Below are positions 6,748-14,019 of a DNA stretch of 14,019 nt, piece after piece. Source of the DNA: Rickettsiales bacterium (lineage in GTDB: Bacteria; Pseudomonadota; Alphaproteobacteria; Rickettsiales; UBA1997); assembly GCA_947505885.1 (NCBI GenBank), contig CANNMN010000014.1:1-14019 (forward strand), written 5' to 3'. Position 1 is the stretch's first letter. Every line of letters begins with the position of its first letter. The notes under the pieces are model-generated. The model had not been told where the DNA came from. It was given only the letters and a program-made list of their open reading frames with translations, and did not search any database. A program made the translations under genes and the position numbers.

Positions 6748-9000
6748 TTACTCCTCAATTACTTCGCGTTTTCCGGAGATATTTGGTGCAGATATTATAC
6801 CCTCCTCTTCCATTTTTTCGATTAGTGTGGCTGCACGATTATAGCCAATGCGCAGCTGACGTTGCACGTAGCTGATTGAAGGTTTTTTATCTCGGCGCAC
6901 GATCATTACGGCTTTTTTGTAGAGGCTTTCGTCGCTAACGGCGCCACCGCCAAAATCATCCCCCTCGCCAGAGTCAGAAGAAATTGGGATCGGCACTTCG
7001 AAGGAAATTTTTTCGTTATCAGAGAATTCGCTGAGGTCCTGATTCTTAATGAAGTTCACAACATTTTCGATTTCGGTATCAGAACAAAATGGGCCGTGAA
7101 CACGAATCATTTTACTGCCACCAGACATATAAATCATGTCGCCATGACCAAGCAATTGTTCAGCGCCTTGTGCACCTAAAATCGTTCTGCTATCGATTCT
7201 GGAAGTAACTTGGAATGAAATTCTGGTTGGGAAATTTGCTTTGATGATGCCAGTAATTACGTCAACCGAAGGACGCTGCGTTGCCATGATGATATGTATC
7301 CCTGCAGCACGTGCCATCTGGGCTAAGCGCTGTACAGAATTTTCAATTTCCTTGCCAGCGACAAGCATTAAATCAGCCATTTCATCGACGATAACCACAA
7401 TGAAGGGAAGTTTTTTTGGCTCAAATTCTATCTCTTCAATGATCGGCTGACCATTACTTGGATCGTATCCAGTATGAACTTTACGCACTAACTTTTCATT
7501 GCCGAGCGCCGCCTTTTCGGCCTTCTCATTATAGCCGGCGATGTTGCGCACGGCGAAACTCGACATTAAACGGTAACGCTCCTCCATTTCAGCAACAACC
7601 CACTTGAGCGCAATAATCGCCTTGCCTGGCTCAGTTACGACTGGCGAAAGTAAATGCGGAATTCCGTCGTAAATCGAAAGCTCGAGCATCTTCGGATCAA
7701 TCATGATGAATTTACATTCGTCTGGACGAAGTTTAAAAAGCAGCGACAAAATCATCACGTTTAAGCCGACAGATTTTCCTGAGCCCGTAGTTCCTGCGAT
7801 CAATAAATGCGGCATGCGTGCAAGGTCAGCAATCATTGTATCGCCAGCGATATCTTTGCCTAAAATTATCGGCAAAGAGTCTTGTGAAAACTTGTAATCC
7901 TTAGACTCAAGCAATTCACGCAAAAAAATCATTTCGCGTTTTGGATTTGGCAGTTCAATACCGAGCGAAGTTTTTCCAGGCACTACAGCAATCCGCGCTG
8001 AAATCGCGCTCATCGATCTAGAAATGTCGTCAGAAAGACCAATTACTCGTGAAGCCTTGGTGCCAGCGGCCGGCTCGAATTCGTGAAGTGTAACAATCGG
8101 CCCAACTTTTGCGGCCAATGCAGTTCCGTAAACGCCAAAATCTTCCAAAACTTTGATCAACATTTTGCTCTGGGCCTCAACAAGTTCGCGACTAGTTTTC
8201 TTGTCGCGATTCTCGCTAGAGCGATCAGTAAGTAGATCTGGAGCTGGAAGTTCGTAATTCGATTTCGCTCCGCGTGTTGGTTTTTTAGTTTTTGGTGAGC
8301 GCAGTTTTTTCTTCAGATCTTCGACGGTTTCTTCGACAGGTTCTTCGTAATGCTCTTCTGGCTCATCCTTTTTTTCAGCCCTGATTGGCAATTTTTTGCG
8401 CATTTCGTAAACTTTTTTCTCGCCAATAAGTTTGGTAAAGAAGAAACGCGCAGTTGCAGCGAAATAGCGGGAAAAATACACCCAGTCAGCAAGGGAAACT
8501 TCAATAATAATCGACAGAGAAATAACGCCAAAAAACAACGCCAAAAAGAATGTTAGAACTTTTGGAAAAATAGCGGTTTTGGCCAGAATAAAATGACCGT
8601 TCACTCCACCGAGCGAATTAAATTCCCACCAACTGGGTTGTGGCAAAGCAGCAAAAATCACCGAGAAACATAAGATACAAAACGGAGCAATGATGATTTT
8701 AGGCAGCAAATGTCTGGCTCCAGCGCGTGAACTAATCTTTAAGCCGAGCGCAAAAATAATTAAACAAATTACGAATGAGGCGAAGCCGTTAAACTGGAAT
8801 GAAAGATCAGCAATGTGCGAACCAGATGAGCCCATCCAATTACTAACGTGGTCGTCGGTGGAGACTGTATTGAAGGAGGGGTCTTCAGAATTAAAACTGA
8901 GTAAAGAGAGAGAAAAGACGAAAGAAAGAATAAGTAAAAAAATGCCGCAAAGACGCGAAAGAAGACGAATTGCAATAAGAGAAAATTTGGTGCTCGGCAT
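6748..9000 (-). CDS. ftsK: DNA translocase FtsK
   Basis: FtsK is a septum-bound hexameric pump that moves chromosome ends apart and activates XerCD recombination at dif. The 750-residue protein has four N-terminal hydrophobic spans (about 10-35, 72-92, 102-120, 145-168), a short charged linker (about 195-275), the alpha/beta motor with Walker A GTTGSGKS (403-410) and Walker B FIVVIVDEMADL (533-544), the ATQRPSVDVITG block (573-584), and a C-terminal winged-helix gamma domain (about 690-750, with SISYVQRQLRIGYNRAA) that reads the KOPS DNA signals. The linker is much shorter than in E. coli, as in many alphaproteobacteria. The ATG start gives a normal N-terminus. It lies after a hairpin that probably ends the fabD transcript, so it may have its own promoter, though I cannot identify one. 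Confidence 0.97.
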   Translation of the reverse strand: MPSTKFSLIAIRLLSRLCGIFLLILSFVFSLSLLSFNSEDPSFNTVSTDDHVSNWMGSSGSHIADLSFQFNGFASFVICLIIFALGLKISSRAGARHLLPKIIIAPFCILCFSVIFAALPQPSWWEFNSLGGVNGHFILAKTAIFPKVLTFFLALFFGVISLSIIIEVSLADWVYFSRYFAATARFFFTKLIGEKKVYEMRKKLPIRAEKKDEPEEHYEEPVEETVEDLKKKLRSPKTKKPTRGAKSNYELPAPDLLTDRSSENRDKKTSRELVEAQSKMLIKVLEDFGVYGTALAAKVGPIVTLHEFEPAAGTKASRVIGLSDDISRSMSAISARIAVVPGKTSLGIELPNPKREMIFLRELLESKDYKFSQDSLPIILGKDIAGDTMIADLARMPHLLIAGTTGSGKSVGLNVMILSLLFKLRPDECKFIMIDPKMLELSIYDGIPHLLSPVVTEPGKAIIALKWVVAEMEERYRLMSSFAVRNIAGYNEKAEKAALGNEKLVRKVHTGYDPSNGQPIIEEIEFEPKKLPFIVVIVDEMADLMLVAGKEIENSVQRLAQMARAAGIHIIMATQRPSVDVITGIIKANFPTRISFQVTSRIDSRTILGAQGAEQLLGHGDMIYMSGGSKMIRVHGPFCSDTEIENVVNFIKNQDLSEFSDNEKISFEVPIPISSDSGEGDDFGGGAVSDESLYKKAVMIVRRDKKPSISYVQRQLRIGYNRAATLIEKMEEEGIISAPNISGKREVIEE

Positions 9001-9057
9001 TTTAATTATTTAGAATTTTTTTTCACTTAAAGCCCGCTAATGCTGGTTAAAATGCAA

Positions 9058-9078
9058 TTTTGAGCACCGTGCTCAAAA
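9058..9078 (-). terminator. perfect hairpin after fabD, probable terminator
   Basis: TTTTGAGCAC and its exact complement GTGCTCAAAA are separated by one base, effectively a 9-bp stem with a 3-base loop. It begins 11 bases past the fabD stop. On the - strand it is followed by the moderately T-rich TTGCATTTT. On the + strand it is followed by TC and seven T, so it could work in both directions and block antisense transcription into fabD. Confidence 0.55.
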
Positions 9079-9088
9079 TCTTTTTTTC

Positions 9089-10018
9089 TCAAAAACTCTT
9101 CAGGTCTTCAGTATTTTGAATCGAGCGCGATTTTATATTTGGGCAAGTACGACCAACTAATCCGGCCAAAACTTTTCCCGAACCAATTTCGATGATTTCT
9201 TCAACACCTTGCGAGGCCAAGAAAATCATGGTTTCGCGCCATCTCACTGAGCCAGTGATTTGCTTTGCGAGCAGATCGCGAATTTGATTTGGATCAGAAA
9301 CTAAAGCAGCTGTGACGTTAGCAATTAAAGGCACAATCGGAGATTTAATCTCGGTAGAAGCCAAAGCGATTTTCATTTTTTCTTGCGCAGCAAGCATCAA
9401 ATTCGAGTGAAATGCACCACTCACCGGAAGAGCAATGGCGCGCTTTGCGCCTTTAGCTTTAGCGATTTCTAAAGCGCGATTGATTGCAGATTTTGATCCA
9501 GAAATTACGACCTGACCAACTGAATTATCATTGGCAACTTGGCATATTTCGCCCTGCGCCGCTTCACTTGCAATCGCCTCTGCAACTTCAATTTCCACTC
9601 CTAAAATCGCCGCCATTGCGCCTTCTGATTGCAAGCCACACTTAGCCATTTCCGAGCCACGCACTTGTAAGAGTTTCGCGGTGTCTTCAAGTGAAATCGC
9701 CTTTGCTGCACAAAGTGCAGAATATTCACCAAGAGAATGTCCGGCAACGAAAGAGCAAAGATCGGTAATTTTTTTACCGAATTCTTTTTCTAGAACTGTA
9801 GTTAGAGCCACTGAAACTGCCATTAAAGCCGGTTGAGTATTTTCTGTTTTTGTTAACTCTTCGCTTGGACCTTCAAACATAATTTTTGAAAGATTAACGC
9901 CAAGAATATCATCAGCTTTTTGGAACACTTCACGCGCCGAAGCAAAATTTTCGTAAAGATCTTTTCCCATGCCGACCGCTTGAGAACCTTGTCCGGGGAA
10001 GACGAATGCTGTTTTCAT
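9089..10018 (-). CDS. fabD: Malonyl-CoA:acyl carrier protein transacylase (FabD)
   Basis: FabD moves the malonyl group from CoA to acyl carrier protein, supplying the extender unit for fatty acid synthesis. From the ATG at 10016-10018 it has 309 residues, matching the family. The open frame runs further back to a TTG at 10051, but MKTAFVFPGQGSQ is the canonical start and the extension runs into a palindromic repeat. The catalytic residues are present: Ser95 in GHSLGEYSA, Arg120 in QVRGSEM, His204 in SGAFHS and Gln253 in AKQITGSVRW. The oxyanion GQGSQ lies at residues 9-13. No fabG, acpP or fabF follows. It sits downstream of galU across a REP-like palindrome and is followed by a hairpin, so it may be expressed alone or as the last gene of the galU unit. 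Confidence 0.97.
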   Translation of the reverse strand: MKTAFVFPGQGSQAVGMGKDLYENFASAREVFQKADDILGVNLSKIMFEGPSEELTKTENTQPALMAVSVALTTVLEKEFGKKITDLCSFVAGHSLGEYSALCAAKAISLEDTAKLLQVRGSEMAKCGLQSEGAMAAILGVEIEVAEAIASEAAQGEICQVANDNSVGQVVISGSKSAINRALEIAKAKGAKRAIALPVSGAFHSNLMLAAQEKMKIALASTEIKSPIVPLIANVTAALVSDPNQIRDLLAKQITGSVRWRETMIFLASQGVEEIIEIGSGKVLAGLVGRTCPNIKSRSIQNTEDLKSF

Positions 10019-10043
10019 AATTTTGAATAAAAGTTGAAAATTC

Positions 10044-10089
10044 TTCGACAAGTTCAGGGCGGAATCTTAGTCACGCTCAGCTTGTCGAA
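10044..10089. repeat. REP-like palindromic element between galU and fabD
   Basis: TTCGACAAGTTCAG (10044-10057) and CTCAGCTTGTCGAA (10076-10089) are inverted copies matching at 12 of 14 positions, including nine perfect terminal pairs, with an 18-base loop. The core TTCGACAAG-CTCAG resembles palindromes I recall as dispersed intergenic repeats in many bacterial genomes. It fills most of the galU-fabD gap, ending 25 bases before the fabD start. As RNA it would form a hairpin that could protect the galU message or dampen read-through. Confidence 0.7.
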
Positions 10090-10101
10090 TTATGACGAAA
10101 G

Positions 10102-10980
10102 TTATGATGAATATTTTTTAAGAATTTTTTTCACATCATCTGCGATCTCTCCATTAGCGAGGGCGAAGGCAATATTAGCTTCGAGATAACCCAAAACATT
10201 TCCGCAATCAAAACGCACTTCGTCAATTTTTTTGTAGTAGAAAGGATGATTTTTGCACATCGCTTTCATCGCGTCAGTGAGCTGAATTTCACCGCCGGAA
10301 CCAACCTCAAACTTCGCCAAATATTCAAAAATTTCTGGCTGAAGAATATAACGACCTGTAATTGCTAGATTTGATGGAGCTATGTCTGGCTTAGGTTTTT
10401 CGACCATGTCAATTATGCTTTCTTCGCCTGCAATTTTGATGATTCCGTATTTATTGGTGTCTTGCATATCAATTGCATCAACAGCGACAATGCTTGCCGT
10501 ATCTTCTTTTTCTTGGTAAAGATCAATCATCTCGCCAAGAAAATTTCTCTTCCGATTTGAACTTTGTTGCATCATTTCATCCGCAAGAATCACCACGAAG
10601 GCTTCATCTTTCGCAATAAAATTTCTCGCACACCAAATGGCGTGACCAAGCCCAAGAGGCTTCTGCTGACGCACAAAAGCAATCTGCCCAGCATCGGGAA
10701 GCCAAGACATTACTTGCGCTAGCTCTTGTGATTTATTTTTTTCATCGAGCTTCGATTCTAATTCATAAGCGTGGTCGAAGTGATTATTAATCGCGTTTTT
10801 ATTACGCCCGGTAACGAAAATAAATTTTTCAATTCCAGCATCTCGTGCTTCTTCATAAGCATATTGAATGATCGGCTTATTGGCGATCGGCAGCATTTCT
10901 TTTGGCATTGATTTTGTTGCTGGCAAAAAGCGCGTGCCCAATCCCCCAACCGGAAAAATCGCGGTTTTAACTTTTCTCAT
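10102..10980 (-). CDS. galU: UTP-glucose-1-phosphate uridylyltransferase (GalU)
   Basis: GalU makes UDP-glucose from UTP and glucose-1-phosphate, the donor for LPS core, exopolysaccharide and other glycan synthesis. The 292-residue nucleotidyltransferase has the nucleotide loop GGLGTRFLPATKSMPKEML (12-30, with Lys27), the QQKPLGLGHA segment (105-114), the metal-binding Asp134 in ILADEM, VEKPKP (193-198) with Lys195, and GGEIQLTDA (229-237), all expected for bacterial GalU. Glucose-1-phosphate thymidylyltransferase is the nearest alternative, but the KSMPKEML and GSGGEIQLTDA blocks favour GalU. Its ATG overlaps the stop of the response regulator gene as ATGA, so translation is probably coupled to it. 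Length is normal. Confidence 0.96.
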   Translation of the reverse strand: MRKVKTAIFPVGGLGTRFLPATKSMPKEMLPIANKPIIQYAYEEARDAGIEKFIFVTGRNKNAINNHFDHAYELESKLDEKNKSQELAQVMSWLPDAGQIAFVRQQKPLGLGHAIWCARNFIAKDEAFVVILADEMMQQSSNRKRNFLGEMIDLYQEKEDTASIVAVDAIDMQDTNKYGIIKIAGEESIIDMVEKPKPDIAPSNLAITGRYILQPEIFEYLAKFEVGSGGEIQLTDAMKAMCKNHPFYYKKIDEVRFDCGNVLGYLEANIAFALANGEIADDVKKILKKYSS

Positions 10981-12416
10981 TGTTCGATAATTTTTAGTTT
11001 TCTGTAAATTGTTGAGCGGCCAATGTCGAGTTGCTTTGCCACCTCAGATAGATTTCCACTACGCATGTCAACCAAGCGCTTGATTATTTCTTCTTCAATC
11101 ATGCTCATGGTTTTGCATTTTCCTTCTTCGTCAAAGATATCGATGATCTCACTATTGATGTCTGATCTTTTTTTAACTATGGCTTTGGCTTTGGTTAAGT
11201 TGGCACCTTCTTTGATCAGCAATTGCGGAAAATGCTCTGGGTGAAGAGCGTCGCCGTCACATAAAACTACGGCGCGAAAAATTATATTTTTAAGCTGCCT
11301 GACGTTATCTTCTAGATCGCTGTTAAAGATAAGACTAAGCGCTTCAGGACTAATCGATCTGATTTTTTTATTTTCATTAATACTGAAATCGCGACAAAAA
11401 TTTTCGGCTAGAATTTTGATATCTTCTTCGCTGCGCTCTTTAAGGCTTGGCAAGGTGATTGGAAAAACGGAGATGCGATAAAAAAGATCTTCACGAATTC
11501 TCTTCGTTAACACCAACTGTTTCATATCAGCTGTGGTTGAGAAGATCATTCGCACATCAACTCGCACCGGCATTTTTCCTAGAGAAGGAATGAACTCTCC
11601 TTCTTGTAAAAAGTTTAATAACCTTACCTGAAGTGACGGCTTCAAAACATCGATTTTTTTGAAGAAAATCGTGCCACTATTTGCTTCACGCAATTTGCCG
11701 ATATTTTTTACCATTCCGTCAGCAACAAAACCTTCCGAGCCAAATAATTTTTCTTCAGCGTCAGCGCGTAGCAAATCGCATTCAATGGTAATAAAAGGTT
11801 TTCCTGACCTAGATCCAGAGCCATGAATCGCCCGCGCGATTAATTCTTTTCCTGAACCGCTTGGTCCATCAATCAAAACCGGAACGGTTGAGTTGGCGAC
11901 TTTTTTTGCTGACTCAATCGCTCTTAAAATCATTTCGCCTTTTCCAGAAATATCAGAAAAAATAACTTGATCTCTTTCCTTTCTGCCTAGATGCGAAACC
12001 TGGTATTTGAGATTTTTATTCTCGATTGCGTTGTTAATTGAAGCGGTAATTCGCGCAAAAATATCACGCTCGCCTTTTACGATGTAATCGATCGCGCCGT
12101 AGTTAATGGCAGCAACAGAAAGAGTGAGATCTTTTTTAGCAGTAAGCACAATAACTTGCACATCACCCTTAATTGGCGCGATTTGCTTTAAAACAGATAA
12201 GCCGTCGAGATCTGGCATGGAGAGATCCAGAAGAATCACATCTACATCGGCACAAGAAACATTATTAAGCGATTTTTTATTAACGAAAAAATCCACCACT
12301 TCCAAGCCGCTTTTCATCTCGATGCATTTGTGGCCCAAGTTTCTCGTGATTACTTTTCCGAATGCTTTGCGTTGCACTTCTTCATCATCAACGATCAAAA
12401 TAGTATGTGTTGCCAT
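10977..12416 (-). CDS. NtrC-family response regulator with degenerate sigma-54 activator domain
   Basis: This 479-residue regulator has an N-terminal receiver (about 5-125), an AAA+ domain (about 155-385) and a C-terminal Fis-type helix-turn-helix (about 438-479, GNLSEVAKQLDIGRSTIYRKLK). The receiver keeps Asp10-Asp11, phospho-acceptor Asp64 in LLDLSMPD, Thr92 and Lys114, so phosphorylation is expected. The AAA+ domain keeps a Walker A (GPSGSGKE, 184-191) and arginine-finger region (REDLFYR, 308-314). However, the Walker B position reads GTIFFKKID, with Lys253-Lys254 in place of the canonical Asp-Glu, and the GAFTGA sigma-54 contact loop is replaced by EGFVADG (228-234). It is therefore unlikely to hydrolyse ATP or activate sigma-54 polymerase, and more likely binds DNA as a phospho-switched regulator. 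It lies 10 bases after ppsR and overlaps galU. No partner kinase is in the window. Confidence 0.9.
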   Translation of the reverse strand: MATHTILIVDDEEVQRKAFGKVITRNLGHKCIEMKSGLEVVDFFVNKKSLNNVSCADVDVILLDLSMPDLDGLSVLKQIAPIKGDVQVIVLTAKKDLTLSVAAINYGAIDYIVKGERDIFARITASINNAIENKNLKYQVSHLGRKERDQVIFSDISGKGEMILRAIESAKKVANSTVPVLIDGPSGSGKELIARAIHGSGSRSGKPFITIECDLLRADAEEKLFGSEGFVADGMVKNIGKLREANSGTIFFKKIDVLKPSLQVRLLNFLQEGEFIPSLGKMPVRVDVRMIFSTTADMKQLVLTKRIREDLFYRISVFPITLPSLKERSEEDIKILAENFCRDFSINENKKIRSISPEALSLIFNSDLEDNVRQLKNIIFRAVVLCDGDALHPEHFPQLLIKEGANLTKAKAIVKKRSDINSEIIDIFDEEGKCKTMSMIEEEIIKRLVDMRSGNLSEVAKQLDIGRSTIYRKLKIIEQ

Positions 12417-12426
12417 AGTCGGGTAT

Positions 12427-13245
12427 TTAGTTTTTTCGTTTTTCTTGAAGGAGCTGAGTAATTCTTGCGGCAGTTTCTTCGACCGATCTTTTCGTCACGT
12501 CAATAACGGGACATTGTAATCGCGAAAATAGTTTACGCGATTCTGAAACTTCTTTTTTTATTACCTCAAGATCAATGTAGTTAGTTTCGCCTTCTTGCCC
12601 AAGTGAAGCCAGTCTAGTCTGTCTAATTTGAACCAGTTTTTCTGGATTGATTGTTAAGCCAACGATCAACGGTTTTTTTAATTCGTAAACTGTTTGCGGA
12701 ATTGTTTCAATCGACACAAAAGGAATATTGGCCGTCTTGTGACCACGACAAGAAAGGTAAACTGAAGTCGGTGATTTAGAAGTGCGCGACACGCCGATGA
12801 GAACGATATCAGCATCAAATAAATCCCAGGCAGATTGACCATCATCGTGAGTTAGTGTGTAACTAATGGCTTCAACGCGCGAAAAATATTCGCCATCGAG
12901 CAAGTGTTGACGCCCAACTGCGTGAGTAATTGGCATCCCTAAATAATTCGAAAATTCGGCGATGATGTGCGACAAAACTGGGATACAAGGGATCTTGAGT
13001 CGGTGGCATTCTTTGCGCAAATCTTCAACTAAATCATCATGCATTATGGTGTAAAGAACGATGCCTGGATGTTTTTCTATTGACTCCAACGCCTTACTTA
13101 ATTGCTGCTTAGTACGAATTAAGGGCCAGATAAAATCATTCGACTCAACAGCTTCAAACTGCGATAAAGTTGCACGCGCAACTGAGCTTAAAGTTTCACC
13201 GGTTGAATCGGAAACAAGATGGAGATTGATGGTTTTTTTATTCAT
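12427..13245 (-). CDS. ppsR: PpsR-type bifunctional kinase/phosphorylase (DUF299) regulating PPDK or PEP synthase
   Basis: DUF299 proteins inactivate pyruvate phosphate dikinase or PEP synthase by ADP-dependent threonine phosphorylation and reactivate it by phosphorolysis, so they set the direction between pyruvate and PEP. The 272-residue length is typical. Visible features are the N-terminal LHLVSDSTGETLSSVARA (8-25), the AVGRQH block (109-114), the nucleotide-binding loop GVSRTSKSPTS (151-161) and GLTINPEKL further on. Whether the target is the dikinase or PEP synthase cannot be told from this gene; neither target gene is in the window. The ATG overlaps the virB10 stop as ATGA, and the response regulator follows after 10 bases, so it is inside a tightly packed operon. 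Confidence 0.95.
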   Translation of the reverse strand: MNKKTINLHLVSDSTGETLSSVARATLSQFEAVESNDFIWPLIRTKQQLSKALESIEKHPGIVLYTIMHDDLVEDLRKECHRLKIPCIPVLSHIIAEFSNYLGMPITHAVGRQHLLDGEYFSRVEAISYTLTHDDGQSAWDLFDADIVLIGVSRTSKSPTSVYLSCRGHKTANIPFVSIETIPQTVYELKKPLIVGLTINPEKLVQIRQTRLASLGQEGETNYIDLEVIKKEVSESRKLFSRLQCPVIDVTKRSVEETAARITQLLQEKRKN

Positions 13246-14019
13246 CTTTTTATTGATGGAACGGTGATGTCGGAATTAACGATCACGGTAATCTTAGTTC
13301 CCTGAGGAACGCGAATAACCGGATTAAGATCGATGGTATTACTGATTAACTGCCCAACTGTATCGATGATGGTTTTAGTAACATCGTAAAGCGCCTGATT
13401 GGTAGCGCTGCCAGTTGAAGTTGTTGTGCCTTGTGTTGGATTTGTAGTAGTGGTTGTCGCGCTATTCCCCGTAAGAATACTCTGAGCCGCCGCCACACCA
13501 CCGATAGCAAGCATGCTCGTCATGATTGAGTTCGCGATTAGTGAGTTATATTTGTTGTCAACATCGCCAACTAAACCAGCTCGACCAAATTGATCTGAGG
13601 CATTAAAAGTTATTGCCATATCAACGCCATCCGGACGAATTAAGCGGGTCCAGCCGATCTCAACTCTACCCTGACCTCTACTAATCTTACTCGAGTAAGA
13701 TCCAAACAAACGTGAGCCTTTTGGGATTAAAACTTCATTTCCTGCTTCAGCATAAACATCACGACTAACCACTGCACGCACCGAACCTGGCAACTCAGTA
13801 TTGATCGCGGTTTCTAGAACCGCCGTCAACAACTTACCTTGCGCAATCGTGTGAGCGAGATCGGAGATGCGAGTTGCAGAAATAGCTGTTGTCGTGACTT
13901 GCAATGCATCAATCGGATTTTTATTGAGCGCGACAATATTATTTTCGTAACCAACTCCTCGCGACGGAACGGCTCCTCCAGTGGCACCAGAAAAAATTAC
14001 AATCGGCGCATAACGCGGA
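13242..14019 (-). CDS. virB10: Type IV secretion system protein VirB10 (TrbI/VirB10 family), 5' end outside window
   Basis: VirB10 spans both membranes and, with VirB7 and VirB9, builds the outer-membrane core of a type IV secretion channel. The frame is open to the right edge, giving 258 visible residues; a TTG at 13904 is internal, not the start. The visible part begins PRYAPIVIFSG and continues through RISDLAHTIAQGKLL, LETAINTELPGSVRAVVSRDVY, LIPKGSRLFGSY and WTRLIRPDGVD, the hallmark C-terminal VirB10 blocks in the right order, ending in the RVPQGTKITVIVNSDI strand region. Between the two helices that form the outer-membrane antenna there is an unusual Thr/Ser/Gly/Asn-rich stretch (13395-13463). 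The next gene is ppsR, overlapping by ATGA, not virB11 as in many clusters. Confidence 0.93.
   Translation of the reverse strand, partial: PRYAPIVIFSGATGGAVPSRGVGYENNIVALNKNPIDALQVTTTAISATRISDLAHTIAQGKLLTAVLETAINTELPGSVRAVVSRDVYAEAGNEVLIPKGSRLFGSYSSKISRGQGRVEIGWTRLIRPDGVDMAITFNASDQFGRAGLVGDVDNKYNSLIANSIMTSMLAIGGVAAAQSILTGNSATTTTTNPTQGTTTSTGSATNQALYDVTKTIIDTVGQLISNTIDLNPVIRVPQGTKITVIVNSDITVPSIKR

Noticed and set aside
8350..9013. long + strand open frames opposite ftsK (and similar ones opposite fabD, the regulator, ppsR and metA)
   Set aside because: They lie antisense to well-supported genes, have no recognisable domains or ribosome sites, and have the skewed composition expected of shadow frames.
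10019..10051. upstream TTG start for fabD adding 11 residues
   Set aside because: It begins inside the REP-like palindrome, whereas the ATG at 10018 gives the canonical FabD N-terminus.

Overview
The window looks like chromosomal DNA of an AT-rich alphaproteobacterium, most likely a Rickettsiales-type or otherwise host-associated lineage. This is inferred from the mix of a cbb3 oxidase (ccoOQP), a VirB10-type type IV secretion protein, a PpsR-type kinase/phosphorylase, an NtrC-like regulator with an eroded sigma-54 activator domain, compact overlapping genes and few clear Shine-Dalgarno sites. No 16S or other decisive marker is present, so the placement is tentative.

Layout. Positions 1-1142 (+ strand) hold the end of the cbb3-type cytochrome c oxidase operon: the ccoO tail, ccoQ and ccoP. 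Positions 1259-3369 (+ strand) hold a two-gene methionine module. It comprises a MetA-family homoserine acyltransferase that carries Glu111, the acetyl-CoA-type residue, and a MetI-like cystathionine gamma-synthase/O-acetylhomoserine sulfhydrylase. This pair has a strong Shine-Dalgarno and looks like an imported cassette. From 3498 to the right edge every gene lies on the - strand. In transcription order these are virB10 (5' end cut by the window edge), ppsR, an NtrC-family response regulator, galU, fabD, ftsK, tolQ, a bioF-like oxoamine synthase, a possible 42-residue ORF and a DUF3750 membrane-anchored protein.

How the genes fit together. virB10, ppsR, the regulator and galU form a very tight unit: ATGA overlaps at two junctions and a 10-base gap at the third. 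This puts a secretion-channel subunit, a regulator of PEP/pyruvate interconversion, a two-component regulator and the UDP-glucose synthase on one probable transcript. A REP-like palindrome separates galU from fabD, and a hairpin follows fabD. FtsK (chromosome segregation), TolQ (envelope constriction) and FabD (fatty acid synthesis) are housekeeping division and envelope genes. TolQ has no TolR next to it.

The strongest oddities are these: the response regulator has Lys-Lys in place of the Walker B Asp-Glu and has lost the GAFTGA loop; the methionine cassette is of acetyl type; VirB10 carries a Thr-rich insert where the antenna should be; a REP-like element sits before fabD; and a possible small ORF overlaps the DUF3750 start, next to what may be a G-run frameshift.
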